The notes under the pieces are model-generated. The model had not been told where the DNA came from, searched no databases, and saw only the letters and a list, made by a program, of their open reading frames with translations. Below, piece by piece: positions 17,916 to 27,108 of a stretch of DNA of 64,000 nucleotides. A program made the position numbers and the translations under genes. How positions within the stretch are numbered: position 1 is the stretch's first letter; every line of letters begins with the position of its first letter. The stretch is taken from NCBI RefSeq assembly GCF_002165255.2, contig NZ_CP028561.1, positions 2,356,001 to 2,420,000 on the forward strand, in the 5' to 3' direction. Source of the stretch: Acinetobacter sp. WCHA45. Lineage in GTDB: Bacteria; Pseudomonadota; Gammaproteobacteria; Pseudomonadales; Moraxellaceae.

Positions 17916-19823
17916 ATGGCCTACATTACTTTAAGGGATGTCCATCTCGCATTTGGCGGACCTGCCCTACTCGACGGCGCGAACTTTAACCTAGAACGTG
18001 GCGAACGAGTCTGTTTAATTGGTCGTAATGGCGAAGGCAAGTCTACTTTATTAAAACTGATTGAGGGAAGTTTATTACCTGATACAGGTGAAGTTTCGAT
18101 TCAAAATGGTTTAACCGTTTCAATGTTAGCCCAAGACGTACCAATGGATTCAGGCAAAGTGGCCGATATTGTTGCTGATGGCGCAGGAGAAGCTGCAACC
18201 GTACTCAAAGCCTATCATGAAGCCAGTGATGCCTGTGTATTAGGCGATATGGAAGCCTGCGACCATATGGGCATGTTACAACACAAGCTCGATCAGCTCG
18301 ATGGTTGGGCACTTGAAAACAAAGTAAATACCATTTTAGGTAAAATGGGGCTAGATCCAAATGCAGATTTAGCAGACCTATCAGGTGGACGTAAACGTCG
18401 TGTGCTCTTGGCACGTGCCCTACTTACCCAACCGGATGTGTTATTACTGGACGAACCGACAAACCATCTGGATGTTGAAAGTATTGAATGGTTAGAAAAG
18501 TTCTTACTTGATCAAAATAATCTAACGCTTTTATTTATTTCACATGACCGTTCTTTCGTAGATAACATTGCAACACGTATTGTTGAACTCGATCGTGGTA
18601 TTTTACGTGGTTATGAAGGAAATTATTCACGCTATTTAGAGCTCAAAGCTCAGCAAATGGAAGCTGAAGAAAAACAAAATGCTTTATTTGATAAAAAATT
18701 AGCAGAAGAAGAAGCTTGGATTCGTCAAGGGATTAAAGCACGCCGTACCCGTAACGAAGGCCGTGTCCGTGCCTTAAAAGACTTACGTGAACAATCTAAA
18801 GCGCGTCGTTCACAGCAAGGCAAGGTCAGCATGGCGACACAAGAAGCTCATCGTTCTGGTAAGCTGGTGTTTGAGATTGAGAACCTAAGCGTTAGTTATG
18901 GTGAGCAGCCGTTAATTAAAGACTTCTCAGCAATCGTATTACGTGGTGATCGTATCGGTTTAGTCGGCGATAATGGTGTGGGTAAAACCACCCTGATCAA
19001 AGCGATTTTAGGTGAAATCGAACATAGCGGTGCGGTGAAAACAGGTACTCAACTGGAAGTGGCTTATTTTGACCAACTGCGTAATGCACTTGATCTTGAA
19101 AAAACCGTGATGGCCAACGTGTCTGAAGGTTCTGATTTTGTCGATGTGAATGGTAACCGCCGTCATATCTATAGCTATTTACAAGATTTTTTATTTTCAC
19201 CAGAGCGCGCTCGTACGCCAGTCAAAGCACTGTCTGGTGGTGAGAGAAACCGTATCCTATTAGCAAAACTATTACTCAAACCATCGAACTTGATCGTGAT
19301 GGATGAGCCAACCAATGACTTGGATATGGTGACACTTGAGTTGCTTGAAGAAATGCTGTCTGACTACAAAGGTACTTTGTTACTGATCTCGCATGACCGA
19401 GCCTTTATGGACAATGTTGTGACTTCGACTTGGGTATTCGATGGTAAGGGCAATATTGATGAGTACATTGGTGGCTATCAAGATTACTTGGAACAACGCC
19501 CTGACCAAAAAGTGGTTGATCAGAAAAGTGATGTGAAAAAAGCACAAGCCAAAGCTGAAGCAGCGGCTGCCGCAGCATCAGCACCAAAGAAGGTCAAGCT
19601 GAGTTACAAAGATCAGCGTGAGTTAGAACAACTCCCTGCTGAGATGGAAAAGCTAGAAAAAGAACAAACTGAACTTTCAGAGAAACTAGCGGATGGTTCA
19701 TGGTTTGTCAGTGATGCCAATGCAGCGACTTTAGCCAGTCAACGCTTAGCTGAAATTGAAGAATCTTTGCTTGAGAAATTGGAACGTTGGGACATCTTAG
19801 AAAATATGTCGAAAGGCAATTAA
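17916..19823 (+). CDS. uup: ABC-F ATPase Uup
   Basis: 635 residues with two ABC ATPase domains and no membrane segments. Walker A motifs are GRNGEGKST (about 35) and GDNGVGKTT (about 350); signature/Walker B pairs LSGGRKRRVLLARAL...LLLDEPTNHLD and LSGGERNRILLAKLL...IVMDEPTNDLD are both intact. A long charged helical linker (about 245-305) and a C-terminal Ala/Lys-rich coiled coil (VKKAQAKAEAAAAAASAPKK, then a heptad helix) mark the Uup branch of ABC-F proteins, which act at ribosomes or DNA branch structures. Starts with ATG at 17916 after a divergent promoter region shared with slyX. Confidence 0.94.
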   Translation: MAYITLRDVHLAFGGPALLDGANFNLERGERVCLIGRNGEGKSTLLKLIEGSLLPDTGEVSIQNGLTVSMLAQDVPMDSGKVADIVADGAGEAATVLKAYHEASDACVLGDMEACDHMGMLQHKLDQLDGWALENKVNTILGKMGLDPNADLADLSGGRKRRVLLARALLTQPDVLLLDEPTNHLDVESIEWLEKFLLDQNNLTLLFISHDRSFVDNIATRIVELDRGILRGYEGNYSRYLELKAQQMEAEEKQNALFDKKLAEEEAWIRQGIKARRTRNEGRVRALKDLREQSKARRSQQGKVSMATQEAHRSGKLVFEIENLSVSYGEQPLIKDFSAIVLRGDRIGLVGDNGVGKTTLIKAILGEIEHSGAVKTGTQLEVAYFDQLRNALDLEKTVMANVSEGSDFVDVNGNRRHIYSYLQDFLFSPERARTPVKALSGGERNRILLAKLLLKPSNLIVMDEPTNDLDMVTLELLEEMLSDYKGTLLLISHDRAFMDNVVTSTWVFDGKGNIDEYIGGYQDYLEQRPDQKVVDQKSDVKKAQAKAEAAAAAASAPKKVKLSYKDQRELEQLPAEMEKLEKEQTELSEKLADGSWFVSDANAATLASQRLAEIEESLLEKLERWDILENMSKGN

Positions 19824-19832
19824 TCAGATGAT

Positions 19833-19862
19833 GAGCATCTATCGTTATATGGATAGATGCTC
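19833..19862. terminator. Convergent terminator between uup and macrodomain gene
   Basis: Perfect stem GAGCATCTATC/GATAGATGCTC with an 8-base loop; the flanking T/A runs are short. Confidence 0.65.
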
Positions 19863-19882
19863 TATTAAAATCCAATGAATGC

Positions 19883-20413
19883 TTAGATTTCAAAATCATC
19901 TTTTAATGACTGATAAATATTAAAATTTTCATCATCAAAACAAACAAAAACTACTTCTTGGACTGATTGACTTTGTTTTAACTCGTCATTAATCACTTTA
20001 AACGCGATTTGAGCAGCAAGTTGTTTAGGAAACCGATAAATTCCTGTTGAAATATTTGGAAAGGCAATTGTTTTTAAACCCAGATGATCAGCGAGTTTAA
20101 AACTATTACGATAAGCATTTTCTAATAAAATTGGTTCGTTTTTCTCACCATTGAACCATGTTGGTCCAACAGTATGAATCACATATTTTGCTGGTAGATT
20201 TCCTGCGGTGGTTATCACCGCTTCACCTACTGCACAACCACCTTGTTTGGCACGGATTTTTTGACACTCTGCCAAAATCGCGGCACCTCCACGACGATGA
20301 ATTGCACCATCCACCCCACCTCCACCTAAAAGTGAGGTATTTGCTGCATTGATGATAGCATCCACTGTGATTTGGGTAATATCTCCCTTAAGTATGCTTA
20401 TCTGTTTCAACAT
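19883..20413 (-). CDS. Macrodomain protein (O-acetyl-ADP-ribose deacetylase type)
   Basis: 176 residues making a single macrodomain. Key motifs: GDIT near residue 11, [22 protein letters not shown] (ADP-ribose phosphate loop, residues 18-40), [18 protein letters not shown], and the second loop [12 protein letters not shown]. This matches YmdB/MacroD-type hydrolases that remove acetyl or ADP-ribosyl groups from ADP-ribose derivatives. Start ATG at 20413 with AGGAG just upstream. It is monocistronic and convergent with uup. Confidence 0.9.
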   Translation of the reverse strand: MLKQISILKGDITQITVDAIINAANTSLLGGGGVDGAIHRRGGAAILAECQKIRAKQGGCAVGEAVITTAGNLPAKYVIHTVGPTWFNGEKNEPILLENAYRNSFKLADHLGLKTIAFPNISTGIYRFPKQLAAQIAFKVINDELKQSQSVQEVVFVCFDDENFNIYQSLKDDFEI

Positions 20414-20542
20414 GGTCTCCTGATCAAAATATTTATTTATCTATACACAAAAAGGCTGTGCTTTATCTTTTAGATTTAAAGTCGTAAAACTGACTTCATG
20501 TTACACTGCTTCAAAATTCAATATCATTCATATTTCTAGTTT

Positions 20543-21478
20543 ATGAGCCAACAATCGTCTTATATTCCTGGTGAGTTTCAATGGGAATTTTTACTCCCTA
20601 AGTATTGGAAAATCTGGATCGCCATCACTTTTCTCATGCTCTTAGCAATCTTACCTTGGGCAATTCAATGGCGCTTGGCACATGGTTTAGCCTCATTATG
20701 CTGGCACTTGCTCAAATCACGTCGAAAAACCACAATCAGAAATCTGGAAGTTTGCTTCCCTGAATGGTCTCCTGTTGAGGTTGAAGCACAAGCAAAACAA
20801 GTGTTTGTCGACATGATGTTGGGTGTATTTGAAACATTGAATGCTTGGTATTGTCCAAATTGGTTTAAAGGACGCCATAGTATTGAAGGGCTAGAGCACA
20901 TCAACTCAGCCAAAGCTCAAGGCAAAGGTATCTTATTGCTAGGTACACACAGTACTTTATTGGATGCCGGTGGTTATATTTGTGCTCAATATTTTGAGCC
21001 TGATGTGGTCTATCGTCCTCAGAATAATCCGATGTTGGATATGCTGATTTATCGTTGTCGCGCAACCATTTATCAACAACAAATTGATCATGATGATATG
21101 CGAGGCTTGGTTCGTCGCTTAAAAGATGGCGGTGCGATTTGGTATAGTCCAGACCAAGATTTTGGCTTAAAACAAGGTGTCATGGCGCCTTTTTTTGGTG
21201 TTCCTGCTGCCACTGTTACTGCACATCGTCGTCTATTAAAAATCTCCAAATCTGTTGCAATCCCGCTTTATTTTTATCGTTATGGTGATGTTCGTAATCC
21301 ACAATACAAAGTTTTGATTGAGCCTATTGTTAAAAATATGCCGAGTGAAAATGAACTCGATGATGCAATTCGGGTGAATAGAATCATTGAGGCTCAATTG
21401 CGCATTGCACCAACTCAATGGATGTGGTTTCACCGTAGATTCAAAACCCGAGCAGAAGGTTACGAAAAAATTTATTAA
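20543..21478 (+). CDS. Lipid A biosynthesis lauroyl/myristoyl acyltransferase (LpxL/LpxM family)
   Basis: 311 residues. An N-terminal transmembrane segment (about 25-43, ITFLMLLAILPWAIQW) anchors the enzyme to the inner membrane. The acyltransferase HX4D motif is HSTLLD (about 134-139, in LLGTHSTLLDAGG), followed by YRPQNNPMLD and the SPDQDFG motif near 200. LpxL-family enzymes add the late secondary acyl chains of lipid A. I cannot separate LpxL from LpxM by eye, so no symbol is assigned. It is transcribed alone, with a long gap to the divergent EEP gene. Confidence 0.9.
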   Translation: MSQQSSYIPGEFQWEFLLPKYWKIWIAITFLMLLAILPWAIQWRLAHGLASLCWHLLKSRRKTTIRNLEVCFPEWSPVEVEAQAKQVFVDMMLGVFETLNAWYCPNWFKGRHSIEGLEHINSAKAQGKGILLLGTHSTLLDAGGYICAQYFEPDVVYRPQNNPMLDMLIYRCRATIYQQQIDHDDMRGLVRRLKDGGAIWYSPDQDFGLKQGVMAPFFGVPAATVTAHRRLLKISKSVAIPLYFYRYGDVRNPQYKVLIEPIVKNMPSENELDDAIRVNRIIEAQLRIAPTQWMWFHRRFKTRAEGYEKIY

Positions 21479-21508
21479 TAATTTATTAATATTTAGAGAA
21501 AATTAAAA

Positions 21509-21537
21509 CCCGAGTTTCGCATCCTGCAAAACTCGGG
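21509..21537 (-). terminator. Hairpin after the lipid A acyltransferase gene
   Basis: Stem CCCGAGTTT/AAACTCGGG with an 11-base loop. The T-run (TTTTAATTTT) is on the minus strand side, so it would end leftward transcription from the EEP gene, though that gene stops 235 bases away; it may also block the rightward gene. Confidence 0.55.
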
Positions 21538-21771
21538 CAAATGAGGTTGTGCTCTCAGATCTTTGTTATTATCTTGCTTCCATAGCATGCATCATATCCA
21601 TAATGCATTTTCCATCTCAGCGTCGCTATCCTTAAACGGAAATCCATTCCTGCGTCCATGTGCTGATGTATTTAGAATAAATCTTTTGATCAAACTCGAC
21701 TATTCGCCGTAGACTTAAATCAATGTACGATATTGCTTACATCACGATATTTGCCATTTCATTCTATTGAA

Positions 21772-22887
21772 TCACTTATAAGGCTGAGCCAATTCATCAA
21801 CAACTTGCTTGTGCTCTTGTTCTGCTTTTTCTATACCATCCCGAATCGCTTCTTGAGCCTCTCGTTCATCTTCAGCGCTTTGTTCTAGTTCTTCCTGCTG
21901 TTGCTCAAAAATACGACCCGTCTGTAAAACGACATAAATTGGAAAATGATCAGAACCTATATGAGATAAACGTTTCATTTCCACTAAGCCAAAGTCAGTA
22001 CTATGAAAGATATGGTCTAAAGACCAACGTAAAAGTCGATAATCTGCGTGAAAAGTATTCATGAAATAGCGACCTACCCGTGGATCTAGCAAACCACTGA
22101 TTCGTTGAAATAATCGCGTGGTGCGTGACCATGCCACATCATTAAGATCCCCCATGACAATACAACTTTCATCCAAATCTTTTATTCGATCGCCAATAAT
22201 TAAAAGCTCGGCATCTCTTAAAGTTGAATCTTTAGCTTCAGTTGGGCTTGGTGGTTTAGGGTGTAAACAATATAACTGTACTTGGATACCTGAACGTAAT
22301 GTTACCGAAGCGTGTATAGATGGAATTTCATCACTTAAGATAAATTTCACTTCTGTATCGTGCAATCGCAAGCGGCTATATAGATGCATACCATATAAGT
22401 TATCTAAAGGTACGGGCACGCGATAAGAATAATCTTGTTCAATGTGAACTAACGCATTTTGCCAACTTGAATCTGACTCTAATGTCAGCACAACATCAGG
22501 TTTTAGTGTGTCTATATGCTCAAGCAATAGATGATATTTATCATTTGGCGTCAACACATTGGCAACCAGCAATGAGATTTGCTGGTTTTCATTGATTTGC
22601 TCAGGCTTAACTTTTTGAACTTGTTTTTTCCAAATCGGGGTATATGGTAGAACCATTTTCAACTGATAAGCGATTGCTGCGACCAATCCAACAAACAACA
22701 ACTCGGTAGTCAAGGTCCATTCGGGAATGGCAAATAACATTGCAAAAAAGGCGAAGAGACCGAGTGCCAGAATCTGTAAGCGCGGAAAGTCCGCACCTCT
22801 AAACCACCACTCATCTCTGGGGATTAATGACCAAAACGAAAGCCATATAACCAATACTGCACAAATCTGAATCCATATCATGTTCAT
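21772..22887 (-). CDS. Membrane-anchored endonuclease/exonuclease/phosphatase-family protein
   Basis: 371 residues. Three N-terminal hydrophobic helices (about 1-75) precede an EEP-fold domain with its sequence markers: VANVLTPN, an acidic LESD, a HPKPP loop, MGDLNDV (catalytic Asp/Asn), LDHIF and GSDHFPI at the end. EEP proteins hydrolyse phosphodiesters or phosphomonoesters of DNA, lipids or inositol phosphates; the substrate cannot be read here. The C-terminal 45 residues are Glu/Gln-rich and helical (QQQEELEQSAEDEREAQEAI). Start ATG at 22887. Confidence 0.83.
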   Translation of the reverse strand: MNMIWIQICAVLVIWLSFWSLIPRDEWWFRGADFPRLQILALGLFAFFAMLFAIPEWTLTTELLFVGLVAAIAYQLKMVLPYTPIWKKQVQKVKPEQINENQQISLLVANVLTPNDKYHLLLEHIDTLKPDVVLTLESDSSWQNALVHIEQDYSYRVPVPLDNLYGMHLYSRLRLHDTEVKFILSDEIPSIHASVTLRSGIQVQLYCLHPKPPSPTEAKDSTLRDAELLIIGDRIKDLDESCIVMGDLNDVAWSRTTRLFQRISGLLDPRVGRYFMNTFHADYRLLRWSLDHIFHSTDFGLVEMKRLSHIGSDHFPIYVVLQTGRIFEQQQEELEQSAEDEREAQEAIRDGIEKAEQEHKQVVDELAQPYK

Positions 22888-23070
22888 TTTTCTCGTGGGG
22901 ATGTCTTAGATTCTCAATAAAGTTATGGCTTTATCTATTTTCTATCTAATACAAACAAATTATTCCACTCAATTAAATTATCGTTTTATTTACGTAAAGC
23001 TTGCAGTTGTGGTCGCTTTTGATACACTCAAACCCCTTAAAAGTTTTTTGAAATACCGAGGCACAATGAC

Positions 23071-24189
23071 ATGAAAGTAGGTCTGGTCGGTTGGCGTGGG
23101 ATGGTGGGTTCTGTCCTTATGCAACGTATGGTTGAAGAGAATGATTTTGCTCATATTGAGCCATTCTATTTTTCTACCAGTAATGCAGGTGGCGACGCGC
23201 CTTCATTTGGTGGTAAGACTGCACCAGCACTTATGGATGCGTCAGACATTAAGAGTCTGAAGCAAATGGATGTCATTTTAACCTGTCAAGGTGGTGATTA
23301 TACATCTGAAATTTTCCCTAAGCTAAAAGCTGAAAGTTGGGATGGTTACTGGATTGATGCAGCATCTACACTACGTATGGCAGATGATGCGATCATCGTA
23401 CTCGATCCAGTCAATTTAAACGTGATTAAAGATGGTTTAGTCAACGGCACTAAAACTTTCGTTGGCGGTAACTGTACAGTTTCTTTAATGTTGATGGGTT
23501 TAGGCTCTCTGTTCCAAAATAATTTAGTGGAATGGGCAACTTCGATGACTTATCAAGCAGCTTCTGGTGCGGGCGCGCAAAACATGCGTGAATTGATCAC
23601 TGGAATGGGCTATTTATATAACAATACTAAAACGTTATTGGATGATCCAAAATCTGCAATTCTTGATATTGACCGTCAAATTGCCGAGTTGCAACGTGGC
23701 GAAGGTTTTCCAAAGTCTAACTTTGGTGTGCCATTAGCAGGTTCATTGATCCCATATATCGATAAGCAGCTTGAAAGTGGTCAATCAAAAGAGGAATGGA
23801 AAGGTCAAGTTGAAACCAATAAAATCTTGGGTAATCAACAAATCGTTCCAATTGATGGTCACTGTGTTCGTATCGGTGCAATGCGTTGCCACTCACAAGC
23901 AATCACTTTAAAGTTGAAAAAAGATGTTGCGCTTGATGAAATTGAAGACATGATTCGTAACTCTAGCCAATGGGCGAAAGTGGTTCCAAATACTCGTGAA
24001 GCTTCAATGACTGACCTGACGCCTGTTGCAGTAACAGGTACTTTAACTGTTCCTGTAGGTCGTTTACGCAAGCTAAATATGGGTAAAGAATATTTAGGTG
24101 CATTTACAGTAGGCGATCAGCTACTTTGGGGTGCTGCTGAACCTTTACGCCGTATGCTTCGTATTTTAGTTGAATACAAGAACGCTTAA
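23071..24189 (+). CDS. asd: Aspartate-semialdehyde dehydrogenase
   Basis: 372 residues. Makes aspartate semialdehyde for lysine/diaminopimelate, threonine, methionine and isoleucine biosynthesis. The N-terminus [17 protein letters not shown] is the NADP-binding fold of the gammaproteobacterial type; the nucleophile is Cys135 in GGNCTVSLM; later the substrate loop [13 protein letters not shown] is present. SD GAGG lies about nine bases upstream of the ATG. Followed by a very strong terminator, so monocistronic. Confidence 0.97.
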   Translation: MKVGLVGWRGMVGSVLMQRMVEENDFAHIEPFYFSTSNAGGDAPSFGGKTAPALMDASDIKSLKQMDVILTCQGGDYTSEIFPKLKAESWDGYWIDAASTLRMADDAIIVLDPVNLNVIKDGLVNGTKTFVGGNCTVSLMLMGLGSLFQNNLVEWATSMTYQAASGAGAQNMRELITGMGYLYNNTKTLLDDPKSAILDIDRQIAELQRGEGFPKSNFGVPLAGSLIPYIDKQLESGQSKEEWKGQVETNKILGNQQIVPIDGHCVRIGAMRCHSQAITLKLKKDVALDEIEDMIRNSSQWAKVVPNTREASMTDLTPVAVTGTLTVPVGRLRKLNMGKEYLGAFTVGDQLLWGAAEPLRRMLRILVEYKNA

Positions 24190-24204
24190 GCAAAAACATT
24201 TAAA

Positions 24205-24240
24205 AAACAAAAGCCGATCACATTTGATCGGCTTTTGTTT
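24205..24240 (+). terminator. Strong terminator after asd
   Basis: 16-base-pair stem (24205-24220 with 24225-24240) with core AAAAGCCGATCA, a 4-base loop CATT and a T-run. Confidence 0.93.
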
Positions 24241-24330
24241 TTTATCAAACATGAATATTTTACAATTCATTTACATCACGGTAATGTATACTTTTGAATT
24301 GACTAAAACATCACTTTTTCATGGATCGAG

Positions 24331-25833
24331 ATGACTGTTTATAACAAATTAAAAGTTTCCATTTTAGCCATCATTTCTTCGCAACACCTTTATGCGATTA
24401 CACTCGATCCATTGCAAATCCAATCTGCACCTGGTGAATTACTCTATGCAGAAATGAGTTTTCATCAAGCTGATCCTACCGCAAAATTAGATGTAGGCTT
24501 AGCAACACCTGAAGATCTTTTAATGATGGGTGCTGCTCATCAGCCTCCGAGTGGCCTAAATTTTTATACACGTCGCAATTCACAAGGTGAAGGGGTGATT
24601 GTGATCACTTCTACACGTCCAATGATAGACAGTGAACTTAATATTATTCTTAAAATACAAGAAAGTGGTGCATCACATTTAAAGCATATTAAGCAACCTA
24701 TAGGACAAAGTTCGAGAGCGATATCCACTAAAGCAGCTGCGAATGAAAAAACACTTTCACCTAAATATATTGTCAGTGAAAAAGATATTGCGCTCAATTT
24801 ACCCGAAAGCACTCGCTTCAGTTCACCGATTGCAACAAATGTAAAAGAGCTTAATTTAAAGCAAGAAAATTTATTAAATGTCTCCTCAGCTTTACCACCC
24901 ATATTAAATAGCTCACAATCAAAGCAAAGCTCTCCAGTAGCAATATCTGTTGTTACAACGTCGATACCAAGCCAAAATCAGGACACTGCAACTGCAAAAA
25001 TTAGCCCTAAAATCGAAACAAATAATATAAATACGACTGCACCAGTAAAAGTTGAATCAAATCCAACGCCTACCATGACTAAACAGCCTATTGTTCGAGT
25101 CGCAGCTCAGCCAGTTCAAACTGCGAGTCAACCACCAACACCAATCGAAAAAAAATCAAAACCACTCGATACAAAGCCAGCCGAACCACAAGAGAAATTT
25201 AAAAAACAACAACCTACACAAACTGCACAACAAGCTAAAAAGAAAGCACCTGCCACAAATAGCAATTCCATGACTGCATCTAATAACTCAGCTCAACAGC
25301 ATGTCGTGCAGCGTAATGAATCTTTGTGGAGTATTGCGCAACAAATCGCATCACAAATACAACAGCCTGTTGCTAAAGTTATGAATCAGATCAAAGCACA
25401 GAATGAGCATGCTTTTATTGGTGGCAATGCAAATCGTTTAAGACAAGGGTCTCGTTTAAATTTCAATCTAAATACAACACCATCTCGTCAGAATACAGCT
25501 ATAAATCAAATAGCAGCACAGACAACACATCCTCGATCAGGTCAAGCCAAATATCGCCTGCAGCAAGCTGAAATGTCACTGGTCGCTGAAAGTAACCAAG
25601 ATTCAAGCAATGGAAGTGCGAAAAAAGACACATTACAGCAAAAAACCAGTGCAGATTTATCATTAAAAGTTATGACAGCACGAGAAAAAACCGTTACATT
25701 ACAAAGAAACGTAACACAGTTAGAATTGGCATTACGCAACAAGGAACAACGTATTCAGCTATTAAATGCTCGGCTTGCAGAGTTACAAGATCAGTTGAAA
25801 GTGCAGCAGGAAACTAAAAAGCCAACACGCTAG
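24331..25833 (+). CDS. fimV: FimV-like periplasmic protein, N-terminal half with LysM
   Basis: 500 residues. FimV is a polar inner-membrane scaffold needed for type IV pili and twitching. Here the N-terminal signal (MTVYNKLKVSILAIISSQHLYA) is followed by the FimV N-terminal domain (ITLDPLQIQSAPGELLYAEMSF, with a VIVITSTRPMIDSELN strand), a long Ser/Thr/Pro/Gln-rich linker (about 130-320), a LysM-type peptidoglycan-binding segment (HVVQRNESLWSIAQQI, about 324-380) and a C-terminal coiled coil (about 450-495). It lacks the transmembrane and cytoplasmic TPR half, which is encoded by the next gene. The two together are a split FimV. Assignment of this half rests on domain order. Confidence 0.78.
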   Translation: MTVYNKLKVSILAIISSQHLYAITLDPLQIQSAPGELLYAEMSFHQADPTAKLDVGLATPEDLLMMGAAHQPPSGLNFYTRRNSQGEGVIVITSTRPMIDSELNIILKIQESGASHLKHIKQPIGQSSRAISTKAAANEKTLSPKYIVSEKDIALNLPESTRFSSPIATNVKELNLKQENLLNVSSALPPILNSSQSKQSSPVAISVVTTSIPSQNQDTATAKISPKIETNNINTTAPVKVESNPTPTMTKQPIVRVAAQPVQTASQPPTPIEKKSKPLDTKPAEPQEKFKKQQPTQTAQQAKKKAPATNSNSMTASNNSAQQHVVQRNESLWSIAQQIASQIQQPVAKVMNQIKAQNEHAFIGGNANRLRQGSRLNFNLNTTPSRQNTAINQIAAQTTHPRSGQAKYRLQQAEMSLVAESNQDSSNGSAKKDTLQQKTSADLSLKVMTAREKTVTLQRNVTQLELALRNKEQRIQLLNARLAELQDQLKVQQETKKPTR

Positions 25834-25894
25834 GTTACGAGAAGATTCTCATAAATTTGCAACAAAGCGGCTCTATCTTTAAGGGGTATAGATC

Positions 25895-27064
25895 ATGTCA
25901 ACTATAATAATTGTACTGCTAATCGTTGCATTAGTTGTTGCAATCGTTTTAAAAAAACGCAGTGACAATCAAACTACTGCAACATCTAAAAAAGGTGCTA
26001 CAGCAAAATCAGCGAAGAAAGCAGCTACAACTAAAACTTCACGTACGACATTAGCACGTGAAGAACAGGAATCTGTTCCAGCCGCCGCAACCGCGATTCC
26101 AGAGTCTTTACGCCAGAAAATTGAACAGCAAATTCAAAATGGCAATTATCAAAGCGCAGAAGCACAAATCAATCAGATTTTAAAACAAGATAACTCCCAA
26201 CATGAGTTATATTTATTTCTCCTTGATATTCACTTAGCTCAAAAAGATGATTTTGCAATTGATCAATTGATCAAACATATTCATGCTTTGAAACTTGATG
26301 ATATTGCTCAAGCTGCTGAAGCAAAGCAACGCGAATATGAAAAAAATAAACAACCTGATGCAAGTGAGTTCAATTCAGGCTCAAGCCATTTCAAGCAAAC
26401 CAGTACATCAGATAGTTTAGCAAAAGAGCAAAACAACACAGATTTTGACGCATTAGCGGCATCAAAAACGTCACAATCATTTGATGACTTACAATCTGGA
26501 TATGTTGCACCGGCAGAAGAAACTAAACCAGTTCCAGAAGTTCAGCCATTAGATTTTAATTTTTCCTTTGAGAAAAAGGAAACAACCGAAGCTACGCCAA
26601 CAATCGAGCAACAAGAGAATAAAGAGCCTGCTCCTTTAGAATTCTCATTCAATTTAGATGCTGCACCTGCAACTTCTCCTGTAGTTGAAGAAGCAAAGCC
26701 TGAATTAGATTTCAATTTTTCAAACTTAGAAGTTACAGAACAAAAAACTGAAGCAGCGCCAACGTTAGATTTTAGTTTTGAACCGACAGAAAACAAGCAA
26801 GTTGAAGTTACAGAATCAGTTGTTGAACTTGAACCTGTTCAAACCTCGCTTCAAACTACATCTGTTGCAATCAATGACCCTCTTGTACAATCATTTCCTG
26901 ATTTACAACAGCTTGATGAAGCACAGCTCAATTTAGAACTTGCTGAGCAATATATTGAATTGGGCGCTTATGATTCTGCACGTGAATTATTAAAAAATAG
27001 CCCGTCATTTAATGCAGAGCAACAACAACATTCACAAAGTTTACTGAATAAAATAGCTTCCTGA
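25895..27064 (+). CDS. FimV-like C-terminal half: membrane anchor, TPR and acidic LDFxF repeats
   Basis: 389 residues, starting 61 bases after the previous gene with its own AAGGGG site (about 25879-25884). A single N-terminal helix (residues 2-19, STIIIVLLIVALVVAIVLK) and a Lys/Ala-rich juxtamembrane segment precede TPR-like helices (about 65-145) and an acidic, low-complexity region with four phenylalanine motifs: LDFNF near 219, LEFSF near 247, LDFNF near 270, LDFSF near 291. The end (LNLELAEQYIELGAYDSARELL, about 347-370) is the conserved FimV C-terminal segment. It is the cytoplasmic/membrane half of FimV made as a separate polypeptide. No in-frame read-through from the upstream gene is possible. 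Confidence 0.75.
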   Translation: MSTIIIVLLIVALVVAIVLKKRSDNQTTATSKKGATAKSAKKAATTKTSRTTLAREEQESVPAAATAIPESLRQKIEQQIQNGNYQSAEAQINQILKQDNSQHELYLFLLDIHLAQKDDFAIDQLIKHIHALKLDDIAQAAEAKQREYEKNKQPDASEFNSGSSHFKQTSTSDSLAKEQNNTDFDALAASKTSQSFDDLQSGYVAPAEETKPVPEVQPLDFNFSFEKKETTEATPTIEQQENKEPAPLEFSFNLDAAPATSPVVEEAKPELDFNFSNLEVTEQKTEAAPTLDFSFEPTENKQVEVTESVVELEPVQTSLQTTSVAINDPLVQSFPDLQQLDEAQLNLELAEQYIELGAYDSARELLKNSPSFNAEQQQHSQSLLNKIAS

Positions 27065-27082
27065 ATTTGATCGGTCTAATAT

Positions 27083-27108
27083 AAGCAGTCTCTCAGACTG
27101 CTTTTTTT
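27083..27108 (+). terminator. Terminator abutting the asparaginase start codon
   Basis: Stem AAGCAGTCT/AGACTGCTT (loop CTC) and T-run 27102-27108 end one base before the ATG at 27109. It closes the fimV-half transcription unit; it also leaves no room for a normal ribosome-binding site for the next gene. Confidence 0.88.
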
